Shown here piece after piece: positions 10,958-19,592 of a stretch of 64,000 bases of DNA (the stretch's first letter is position 1; each line of letters starts with the position of its first letter). The stretch lies in NCBI GenBank assembly GCA_946476985.1, contig CAMKWS010000001.1:248001-312000 (forward strand), read 5' to 3'. The notes under the pieces were generated by a model, which worked only from the letters and a program-made list of their open reading frames with translations, did not search any database and was not told the DNA's origin. The DNA comes from an uncultured Acetobacteraceae bacterium (lineage in GTDB: Bacteria > Pseudomonadota > Alphaproteobacteria > Acetobacterales > Acetobacteraceae). Both the position numbers and the translations under genes were made by a program.

Positions 10958-13537
10958 TTAATGCCGAAATGGGCGAGAAATATTCTCTCCCCCTCCTTTA
11001 TCACCCTCCGCACCTACAATATGACCTGCAGGCAAAGGCTTAGGAGATTGCGTCAAAGCAACACCCAAAACATCATCCATGTGCTGGACAGGAATGATTT
11101 CTAACCCCTGTTTCACATTATCAGGGATTTCAGCAAGGTCTTTTACGTTCATTTCAGGAATTAAAACAGTTTTAATTCCTGCACGTAGAGCCGCCAGAAG
11201 CTTCTCTTTTAGACCGCCAATTTCTAACACACGTCCCCGTAGAGTAACTTCACCCGTCATCGCAACATCATGTCGCACAGGAATACGCGCTAGAACACTT
11301 ACCAGAGACGTCGTCAGAGCTGTACCAGCTGAAGGACCATCCTTCGGCACCGCCCCTTCAGGTAGATGCACATGGATATCTGTTTTCTCTAGAACAGACG
11401 GGTCAATCCCAAATTCTTCAGCTCGTGATTTTACATATGAGAATGCCGCAGAGACACTCTCCTTCATAACATCACCTAGCTTACCTGTCTGTCGGATTTG
11501 CCCCTTACCAGGCATTGTCAGACTTTCGATCGTGAGAATCTCTCCTCCAACCTGAGTCCAAGCAAGCCCCGTAACAATCCCAACCTGATCCACCACGTCA
11601 GCCTCACTATGACGATAGCGCGGCACGCCGGCGAAAGCCTCTAATGTCTCTGGAGTTACCTCAACCCGTTTTACTTTTTCCGTCAAAATCTTACGGACAG
11701 CCTTACGAGCAAGACGCGCAATCATGCGCTCTAGATTACGTACACCAGCTTCACGCGTGTATGAGCGAATCAGCTCTAGGAGAGCTTCATCAGAAACATG
11801 CCACTCACCCGGTTTCAGATTATGCTCTTTAGCCTGTTTACCAAGAAGATGGCGCTTAGATATCTCTAGTTTTTCCTCTTCTGTGTAACCGGAGAGACGA
11901 ATAATCTCCATGCGGTCCAACAATGGCTGAGGCATATCTAAAGAGTTCGCCGTCGTGACAAACATAATATCTGAAAGATCATAATCGACCTCCAGATAAT
12001 GATCCCCAAAAGAGCTATTCTGCTCTGGGTCCAATACTTCTAAAAGTGCAGAAGATGGATCCCCTCGCCAATCCGCTCCTAGCTTATCAATTTCATCAAG
12101 CAAGAAGAGCGGATTATTCACGCCAACCTTTTTGAGGCCCTGAATAATCTTACCCGGCATTGCCCCAATATAAGTACGGCGGTGGCCACGGATTTCCGAT
12201 TCGTCACGCATGCCACCAAGAGACATGCGCACATATTTCCGACCCGTTGCCCGTGCGATAGAGCGTGCAAGGGATGTTTTACCAACACCTGGCGGCCCTA
12301 CGAGACACAGAATTGGTCCTTTTAGCTTCTTCGCGCGGCTCTGAACTGCAAGATATTCAAGAATACGCTCTTTGATTTTCTCCAGTCCGTAGTGATCCGC
12401 CTCCAACACATCTTCGGCTTTCTGCAAAGACTTTGCCAAGCGAGACTGCTGCTTCCAAGGCAATCCTACCAGCCAGTCTAAATAACTCCGGACAACTGTC
12501 CCCTCAGCAGACATTGGGCTCATGCCGCGCAATTTTTTCAACTCGGCACGCGCTTTATGTTTAGCTTCTTGGCTAAGGCCTTGAGATTCGATTTTATCTT
12601 CAATCTCACTCAGTTCATCACGGCCATCTTCACCTTCACCCAACTCTTTCTGAATCGCCTTCATCTGCTCATTCAGATAGTATTCCCGCTGGGTTTTCTC
12701 CATCTGCTTCTTAACGCGTGTCCGGATACGTTTTTCCACCTGGAAAACATCAATTTCAGCCTCCATATGTGCAAAAACGCGCTCCAAACGCTGCTCAACA
12801 GACAATGTCTCAAGCAGTTCCTGGCGCTCTGGAATACGCAAATTCAGATGACTTGCAATCGTATCGGCCAAACGTGATGGATCTTCTAGCTGACTAACAG
12901 ATGCCACAACCTCTGGTGCAACCTTCTTATTCAGCCGAGCATAATCTTCAAAACGCCCCAATGTAGAGCGTGCTAGAGCTTCTCGCTCCCCTTTACGTGA
13001 AGAAAATTCGTCCTCAATATCCTCTATCGAGCTTTGAAAATACCCATCCCGCTCCTGCAGGTCCGTAAGACGCACACGACGTAACCCCTCAACAAGCACT
13101 TTGACAGTACCGTCAGGCAGTTTCAGAAGCTGCAAGACACTCGCAACTGTCCCCACACGGAATACATCATCGACCGCGGGTTCATCTTCTGCGACATCTT
13201 TCTGTGAAACGAGGATAATCTCCCGCTCGTCCTCCACCATTTTATCCAACGCATGGATGGACTTCTCGCGCCCAACAAATAGCGGAACGATCATATGGGG
13301 AAAGACAACGATATTGCGCAGTGGCAGCACAGGCAGCATAGGTTTAGCCACTTTTTTAGCGGCAGCCTTTTTGCTCTGGGCCGATTTTTTGGCAGCTATA
13401 TCTTCTACCACCTGCTGCTTAGCCACTATATCCGCAACTCGCCGACGAGGGCGTGTTGTCGTCTTTTTAGACGCACCCTCAATCTTCTTCGCAGCCGTGC
13501 GACGTGCTGTCGTTTTTGGCTTCTTTTCGTCACTCAT
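10958..13537 (-). CDS. lon: ATP-dependent protease Lon with basic N-terminal extension
   Basis: 859 aa; LPVLPLRNIVVFPHMIVPLFVGR, GPPGVGKTSLARSIA, catalytic PKDGPSAGTALTTSL. Confidence 0.97.
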   Translation of the reverse strand: MSDEKKPKTTARRTAAKKIEGASKKTTTRPRRRVADIVAKQQVVEDIAAKKSAQSKKAAAKKVAKPMLPVLPLRNIVVFPHMIVPLFVGREKSIHALDKMVEDEREIILVSQKDVAEDEPAVDDVFRVGTVASVLQLLKLPDGTVKVLVEGLRRVRLTDLQERDGYFQSSIEDIEDEFSSRKGEREALARSTLGRFEDYARLNKKVAPEVVASVSQLEDPSRLADTIASHLNLRIPERQELLETLSVEQRLERVFAHMEAEIDVFQVEKRIRTRVKKQMEKTQREYYLNEQMKAIQKELGEGEDGRDELSEIEDKIESQGLSQEAKHKARAELKKLRGMSPMSAEGTVVRSYLDWLVGLPWKQQSRLAKSLQKAEDVLEADHYGLEKIKERILEYLAVQSRAKKLKGPILCLVGPPGVGKTSLARSIARATGRKYVRMSLGGMRDESEIRGHRRTYIGAMPGKIIQGLKKVGVNNPLFLLDEIDKLGADWRGDPSSALLEVLDPEQNSSFGDHYLEVDYDLSDIMFVTTANSLDMPQPLLDRMEIIRLSGYTEEEKLEISKRHLLGKQAKEHNLKPGEWHVSDEALLELIRSYTREAGVRNLERMIARLARKAVRKILTEKVKRVEVTPETLEAFAGVPRYRHSEADVVDQVGIVTGLAWTQVGGEILTIESLTMPGKGQIRQTGKLGDVMKESVSAAFSYVKSRAEEFGIDPSVLEKTDIHVHLPEGAVPKDGPSAGTALTTSLVSVLARIPVRHDVAMTGEVTLRGRVLEIGGLKEKLLAALRAGIKTVLIPEMNVKDLAEIPDNVKQGLEIIPVQHMDDVLGVALTQSPKPLPAGHIVGAEGDKGGGENISRPFRH

Positions 13538-13673
13538 CTTCCAAGATCTCCATAACGGACGATCAAGCCACCACCTCGCCCTACCTCAGGCACGAGGGGT
13601 GACTTTTTCTCTCTTTATATCAATGTGGTGCGCAAGGGCGTGTCGGGCAATACCCCAGAGGCAAGAAGCCGTA

Positions 13674-13704
13674 TCAAAAAAAACTTTCTGCCTTATTTTA
13701 GGCG
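13674..13704 (-). terminator. Possible intrinsic terminator at the clpX 3' end
   Basis: Reverse strand GCCTaaaataAGGC followed within a few nt by an 8-T run; overlaps the clpX stop codon. Confidence 0.4.
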
Positions 13705-14966
13705 GTTTTTTCTGCCTGTTCTTCCCCGACATCTTGCCCATAAACATACACGGGGCTGGCTTTACCCTCGGCAACATCCCGATTAACAACGACCTTCTCA
13801 ACGTCCTTCTTACCAGGCAAGTCGAACATCGTCTCCATAAGGATTTTCTCCATAATGGAACGTAGGCCACGCGCACCGGTCTGACGTTCTATGGCACGGT
13901 GGGCAATACCCTTTACAGCATCATCTGTGAACACCAGCTCAACGCCATCCATTTGGAAAAGACGCTGATACTGTTTCACAAGAGCATTTCTCGGCTCTGT
14001 GAGAATCTGGACCAAGGCTTCTTCATCCAAATCTTCCAATGTTGCGATAACAGGAAGGCGGCCAATAAATTCAGGAATGAGGCCATATTTCATCAGATCT
14101 TCTGGCTCAATATCCTTTAATATCTCGCCAAGCTTACGGCTATCTTCTGAGCGAACATCAGCTCCAAAGCCAATCCCGCTACCCTTTCCGCGAGCACTAA
14201 TAACCTTATCAAGCCCAGCAAATGCACCACCACAAATAAAGAGCATATTTGTGGTATCAACTTGCACAAACTCTTGTTGAGGATGTTTGCGCCCACCCTG
14301 CGGAGGAACAGACGCAACCGTTCCTTCCATTAATTTAAGAAGGGCCTGTTGCACCCCCTCACCAGATACATCACGCGTGATGGAAGGATTTTCAGCCTTA
14401 CGTGAAATCTTATCAATTTCATCAATATAGACGATACCACGCTGTGCACGCTCCACATCGTAATCACACGCCTGCAACAACTTCAGAATAATATTTTCAA
14501 CATCCTCACCAACGTAACCAGCCTCGGTTAACGTTGTCGCATCAGCCATTGTGAAAGGTACATCAAGAATACGCGCTAACGTCTGCGCCAATAATGTCTT
14601 ACCCGTTCCTGTCGGGCCGATCATCATAATATTGGCTTTACCAATCTCAACATCATTGGTCTTATCAGACTGCCCAAGACGCTTATAATGATTATGCACT
14701 GCCACAGAGAGAACCTTTTTAGCCTCGCTCTGGCCAATGACGTAATCATCTAAAATCTTGCATATCTCGCGTGGCGTGGGCACACCTTCCCCGTTATTAA
14801 TCGGGTTTGAGCCGCGCTCTTCACGAATAATGTCTGTACACAGCTCGACACATTCGTTGCATATAAAAACGGTCGGCCCTGCAATCAGCTTTTTCACTTC
14901 ATGCTGAGACTTCCCACAGAACGAACAATAAAGCGTATTTTTGGAGTCGCTATCTTTTCCGCTCAT
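13698..14966 (-). CDS. clpX: ATP-dependent Clp protease ATP-binding subunit ClpX
   Basis: 422 aa; zinc finger [48 protein letters not shown]. Confidence 0.98.
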   Translation of the reverse strand: MSGKDSDSKNTLYCSFCGKSQHEVKKLIAGPTVFICNECVELCTDIIREERGSNPINNGEGVPTPREICKILDDYVIGQSEAKKVLSVAVHNHYKRLGQSDKTNDVEIGKANIMMIGPTGTGKTLLAQTLARILDVPFTMADATTLTEAGYVGEDVENIILKLLQACDYDVERAQRGIVYIDEIDKISRKAENPSITRDVSGEGVQQALLKLMEGTVASVPPQGGRKHPQQEFVQVDTTNMLFICGGAFAGLDKVISARGKGSGIGFGADVRSEDSRKLGEILKDIEPEDLMKYGLIPEFIGRLPVIATLEDLDEEALVQILTEPRNALVKQYQRLFQMDGVELVFTDDAVKGIAHRAIERQTGARGLRSIMEKILMETMFDLPGKKDVEKVVVNRDVAEGKASPVYVYGQDVGEEQAEKTA

Positions 14967-15036
14967 TACAGCTCCTCATACCCACATAAAATATGGGCGC
15001 ATTCAGGCTAGTTGTACCCTACTGAAACTATTTAAC

Positions 15037-15678
15037 TTACGCACCCGTCTTATCAGTTGGGTGCCGGATGACAACTTCATCCACCAAGCCAAACTCTTTT
15101 GCCTCTGTCGCAGACAGATAACGGTCACGCTCTAGCGCCTCTTCGATCTCTTCCAGAGCTCGCCCCGTATGCTCCCGATAAATTTCATTCAACCGGCGAC
15201 GGATTTGCAAAATCTCACGTGCCTGAATTTCAATATCAGACGCTTGCCCTTGCGCACCACCTGATGGCTGATGAACCATGACACGTGCATTCGGCAAACA
15301 AAAACGACGCCCAGCTTCCCCCGCAGCAAGCAGGAGCGACCCCATTGATGCCGCTTGGCCAATACACACCGTACTTACAGGAGAACGGATGTACTGCATT
15401 GTATCGTACATCGCCAACCCAGCAGAGACGACCCCACCAGGGCTATTGATATAGAACGAAATTTCTTTCGTAGGGTTCACACTCTCAAGGTACAGAAGCT
15501 GGGCACAAATCAACGACGAAACCTGGTCATACACCGGCCCCGTTAAGAAAATGATTCTCTCCTGCAATAGGCGCGAGAAGATATCAAAAGAACGCTCCCC
15601 TCTTGAGGTCTGCTCCACCACCATTGGTACAAGCGTGTTACTAAAAACATCCAAAGGATTACGATCTTCAATGCCCAT
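15037..15678 (-). CDS. clpP: ATP-dependent Clp protease proteolytic subunit ClpP
   Basis: 213 aa; [54 protein letters not shown]. Confidence 0.98.
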   Translation of the reverse strand: MGIEDRNPLDVFSNTLVPMVVEQTSRGERSFDIFSRLLQERIIFLTGPVYDQVSSLICAQLLYLESVNPTKEISFYINSPGGVVSAGLAMYDTMQYIRSPVSTVCIGQAASMGSLLLAAGEAGRRFCLPNARVMVHQPSGGAQGQASDIEIQAREILQIRRRLNEIYREHTGRALEEIEEALERDRYLSATEAKEFGLVDEVVIRHPTDKTGA

Positions 15679-15793
15679 GATTACTTTCCCTTACAATTCC
15701 CTATGACCTAGCACAGATCATAAGGGTCTGTCCCATGTAGAAATGAAGGCAAGACAGCCTTATGCCAAAGGAATTTATTACAAAAAGCAAAAA

Positions 15794-15820
15794 AAAGGGG
15801 CAGCGGCTGCTGCCCCTTTC
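15794..15820 (-). terminator. Intrinsic terminator downstream of tig
   Basis: Reverse strand aaaggggcagcagccgctgcccctt followed by T-rich tract. Confidence 0.8.
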
Positions 15821-15836
15821 TTATTAAACGCCTCAA

Positions 15837-17165
15837 TTAGTCAGCGTCTGGCATATCAGCCAATTCCTCTGGCGTCACTTCCTTTTCTGTAACCTTGACC
15901 AGCTCGATCAGGTAATCAACAACCTTCTCTTCAAGAATCGGGCCACGCAAGCTCTCGATAGCCTGAGGATTCTTCGTAAAGAATTCAAAAACCATCTGCT
16001 CCTGACCAGGGTAACGGCGAGCTTCCTGCTGCATAGCCCCCAGAAGCTCTTCCTGAGCAACTTGAATATCCTGCTTACGACCAATTTCTGCCAACAGAAG
16101 ACCGAGCTTTACACGACGCTCAGCAATCTTGCGGTAGTCAGCGCGCAGCGTATCTTCATCTTTCGCTGCATCTTTCTCGTCTAGACCGCCATTCTTGCGC
16201 TCTTGCTCGATACGGCTCCAGATCTGACCAAACTCTGCATCCACCATACCTTGAGGTGCTTCAAAGTCTGTTTTCTCAGCCAGGGCATCCAACAGCTCGC
16301 GCTTAATACGAACGCGAGAAATCTGCTTATACTCACCCTCTGCTTGCTCTGTGATCAGCTTACGCATCTGCTCAATGCTTTCCAGACCCAGAGTTTTTGC
16401 AAACTCATCATCCAGTGTTGGGTCAACTGGCTTCTTCAAAGCATTTGCCTTGATATCGAAGGTTGCTTCCTTGCCCGCCAAGTCAGCAGCCTGATAATTC
16501 TCAGGGAAAGTCACTGTAATCACGCGCTCTTCGCCCGCTTTCATGCCTTCCATTTGCTCAGAGAAGCCTGGGATAAAGCCCTGACCACCAATCTCTACGT
16601 TAACATCCTCAGCTGTACCGCCCTCAAATGGTGTACCATCTTTTTTGCCGACGAAGTTTACGTTTAGAACATCACCCTTAACGGCAGCGCGATCTTCTTT
16701 AACATCTTCAAAGCTACGATTCCGCTGAGCAACCTCAGCCATAGCTTTCTCCACCACCTCATCAGAGACTTTCGCCGTCAGGCGTGTAAGCTCGACACCG
16801 GAAACATCTGGTACGGTGATCTCAGGCAGAACTTCCATCTCAAGTGTGAACTCAAGATCTTTACCTTCAAGACCAGTAGAAACCAGATCAACCTTTGGCT
16901 GCATAGCTGGACGAATATTCTGCTCTTCAAGCAGATTCTTCACACTGTCCTGAACCACCTTCTCGGTAACTTCAGCTTGAACAGACTCACCAAAACGCTG
17001 CTTAACAACACTCGCAGGCACTTTACCCGGACGGAAACCAGGCAGCTTAACATCACGACCCAGCTCTGCCAGGCGAGCATCACAACGAGCCTGCAGGTCA
17101 GCAGACGGAACAACAACCGTGAAGGAGCGTTTTAGACCTTCGTTGAGTGTGGGCGTAACCTGCAT
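15837..17165 (-). CDS. tig: Trigger factor
   Basis: 442 aa; LKLPGFRPGKVPASVVKQRFG-type N-terminus, PPIase FPENYQAADLAGKEATFD. Confidence 0.97.
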   Translation of the reverse strand: MQVTPTLNEGLKRSFTVVVPSADLQARCDARLAELGRDVKLPGFRPGKVPASVVKQRFGESVQAEVTEKVVQDSVKNLLEEQNIRPAMQPKVDLVSTGLEGKDLEFTLEMEVLPEITVPDVSGVELTRLTAKVSDEVVEKAMAEVAQRNRSFEDVKEDRAAVKGDVLNVNFVGKKDGTPFEGGTAEDVNVEIGGQGFIPGFSEQMEGMKAGEERVITVTFPENYQAADLAGKEATFDIKANALKKPVDPTLDDEFAKTLGLESIEQMRKLITEQAEGEYKQISRVRIKRELLDALAEKTDFEAPQGMVDAEFGQIWSRIEQERKNGGLDEKDAAKDEDTLRADYRKIAERRVKLGLLLAEIGRKQDIQVAQEELLGAMQQEARRYPGQEQMVFEFFTKNPQAIESLRGPILEEKVVDYLIELVKVTEKEVTPEELADMPDAD

Positions 17166-17224
17166 GAACCTGACGTTCCTTTTATTGAGGGGTAATTAAA
17201 AACTTATTCAGGTGGAGAGTGCCT

Positions 17225-17309
<85 letters not shown>

Positions 17310-17458
17310 ATAAACCAGACGGCATATCTCCAGAAATGACCTCTTCTACTGGGCCAAACCTGTCAGTGACAGGGGATTTAGCGCATGATGCTTTCCCCTA
17401 CAAGGGGCTTACTGCAAATAAACATAAAAAACTTTCTCTCCGCCCCTATTCCCCTCGT

Positions 17459-18907
17459 TTACTTCCCTTCAAAACCTGCCGCACACCGGGCACGCCCTAA
17501 CGCACCATACAAATCTTCTACAGTAATCCAGTTACCTTTAGCCGCAGATGCCTTCATGGCAGCATCCCCATGCACCCAAACACCCGCCGCAGCGGCATCC
17601 CAGGGAGACATACCTGCAGCGAGAAAGGTCGCAATCACACCACTCAATACATCCCCAGAACCCGCAATCGCTAAAGCCGAACTTGCATGTGTGTTAATAG
17701 CCACACGCCCATCTGGCGCTGCAATAAGGGTATCTGCTCCCTTTAAAACCACCACAGCTCCTAAAAAACGAGCCGCCTGTTTTACAGCCCCCAACTTCCC
17801 TGCGGGCATATTTCCAAACAGCTTAGAAAACTCTCCCGCATGCGGTGTTATAACTGAAACACCCTTTAACTTCTCTGGAGCCCCTGCGGCCCAGGACAAC
17901 GCACCAGCATCAGCTAAGACAGATTTTTCTGCTGCTAAAAGAAGAGGTAAAGCACTATTCACCTCATGCTCGCTTAACCCCGGCCCGCAAATCCATACTT
18001 TCCTACGAATATCGCTCAACACGTGATCCAAAGGTTGCGTGTCGACAATGAGAGCCGGCGAGGCGACTCGATATTTGTTCACGGCATCTTCCGACACAAC
18101 GAGCCGCAACATCCCAGCTCCAACATGCCGCGCAGCTTCTGCTGCCAAAAGAGCAGCCCCTGGCATATCTTTGCCACCACATACACTCACAACACCACGC
18201 GTATATTTATGATCCCCTACATCCTGTTGAGGAATGGACCATAAGTGCGGAGTATTTTCCCAGATCCGAGGCACAACCTGCTCAAGAATAGATTCCGGCA
18301 CAGCAAGATCAGCGCATACAACACGCCCACACATTGAACTCCCCGGTTGCAAAACATGCCCAGGCCTTTTGCGAATCAGTGCAATTGTCATGAAACAAGC
18401 TGGCATCTTCCCCATAAGACAACCCGTTTGCCCGTCCACAACAGAAGGAACATCAAGAGCTATAAGCTTCTGTGCCGCAGCAAAAAAACGCTCCACCTCA
18501 ACAGGTAAAGCCTTATTCATCCCAGCACCAAACACTGCATCAATTACGAGAGCAGCTCTCTGCGCCTCGGCCTCCGAGAAAGCAACCATAGGCCCTCTCC
18601 ATTGCCCAGCGGCGGCTGCCGCTAGGCTACCCTCCCGAGGCGCTTGGTAAGCAGCAACACAAACAGACCATCCATATGCCTGCAAATGGCGAGCAAGAAC
18701 GTAACCATCCCCACCATTATTCCCTGGCCCGCATGCGACCAAAACACGACAAGGACGTACATATTGCCGTATGATTCGCGCTGCCATCATACCCGCACGC
18801 TCCATCACATCACCTAAAATCGATGCCATGCTGCGATCCATTCTGCGGGTATCTTCCGGCGTTAGAAGCGCAAAAGGGGATAAATTATCTCGGTTAGAGC
18901 AGGACAT
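17459..18907 (-). CDS. nnr: Bifunctional NAD(P)H-hydrate epimerase / ADP-dependent NAD(P)H-hydrate dehydratase
   Basis: 482 aa; VACGPGNNGGDGYVLARHLQAYGW (epimerase) and VITPHAGEFSKLFG / AIAGSGDVLSGVIATFLAAGM (dehydratase). Confidence 0.93.
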   Translation of the reverse strand: MSCSNRDNLSPFALLTPEDTRRMDRSMASILGDVMERAGMMAARIIRQYVRPCRVLVACGPGNNGGDGYVLARHLQAYGWSVCVAAYQAPREGSLAAAAAGQWRGPMVAFSEAEAQRAALVIDAVFGAGMNKALPVEVERFFAAAQKLIALDVPSVVDGQTGCLMGKMPACFMTIALIRKRPGHVLQPGSSMCGRVVCADLAVPESILEQVVPRIWENTPHLWSIPQQDVGDHKYTRGVVSVCGGKDMPGAALLAAEAARHVGAGMLRLVVSEDAVNKYRVASPALIVDTQPLDHVLSDIRRKVWICGPGLSEHEVNSALPLLLAAEKSVLADAGALSWAAGAPEKLKGVSVITPHAGEFSKLFGNMPAGKLGAVKQAARFLGAVVVLKGADTLIAAPDGRVAINTHASSALAIAGSGDVLSGVIATFLAAGMSPWDAAAAGVWVHGDAAMKASAAKGNWITVEDLYGALGRARCAAGFEGK

Positions 18908-18970
18908 GGAATGATCTTCCCTCTATAAGGAGCAAGACTTTATGTAATTACACCTTAAACTAGGCCGAAC

Positions 18971-19414
18971 ATGACCAGCAATTTTCTTTGGAGTCTTGTG
19001 CTCGCTCTGCATCTTCTCTGCATCACCTATTGGGTTGGTGGGGCTGTTTTTTGCCTTCAATCACGTCGCGCCACACGTCTATTAGAAGCCCCTCAGGCCA
19101 CTATCGTACTTCTGCAAAGCTATGGGCGCTTCTTTAGGGCACTATGGCATGTCGTACCCTTAGCCGTTATTAGCGGTGCGGCGTTGTTCATTCGCTCCGG
19201 CGGGCATCTCCCATGGCCTTACCACCTTATGAGCCTTTGCGGCGTTAGTATGATTGTACTCTTCCTGAGCGCCTTCTTCGGCCCATTGCGTGCCGCACGC
19301 CGTGCTATCCGCCCTCAACCTCACCTTTTCACCTCACTACACCGCCGTGCTGCAGCAATGGCCCTCTTAGGTTTCATCGCTATTATTGCCGGCGCTATAG
19401 GCCATAGCGTATAA
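18971..19414 (+). CDS. Small multi-pass membrane protein, CopD/DUF2269-like
   Basis: 147 aa; four predicted TM segments, ALHLLCITYWVGGAVF ... WHVVPLAVISGAALF. Family assignment by eye only. Confidence 0.55.
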   Translation: MTSNFLWSLVLALHLLCITYWVGGAVFCLQSRRATRLLEAPQATIVLLQSYGRFFRALWHVVPLAVISGAALFIRSGGHLPWPYHLMSLCGVSMIVLFLSAFFGPLRAARRAIRPQPHLFTSLHRRAAAMALLGFIAIIAGAIGHSV

Positions 19415-19493
19415 ATTGACACAATCATCCTATAGAGCTGCACGACGCTGTCATCTTGCCAAAAACGGCTTTTGACGATAACGGATGATAGAA

Positions 19494-19550
19494 ACCCGAG
19501 TGGTAAGTACTCCACTTCTACTCGGGTATGACCTATGGAGACTATCTCCC
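19494..19550 (+). promoter_or_regulatory. Structured 5' leader of the DEAD-box helicase gene (two hairpins)
   Basis: ACCCGAGTGG...CCA...ACTCGGGT hairpin (19494-19527) followed by GGAGactatCTCC. Confidence 0.45.
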
Positions 19551-19592
19551 TCTGGGTAATTTGGACCTTAACAACAACATTCCGAGAATCAT

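Noticed and set aside
13538-13697. Possible heat-shock (sigma-32) promoter upstream of lon
   Set aside because: CTTGCC and CTTGCG boxes are present but no convincing CCCCAT-type -10 at proper spacing.
13101-13865. 254-aa + strand ORF antisense to lon and the 3' end of clpX
   Set aside because: Opposite-strand shadow of two clear protease genes; composition not protein-like.
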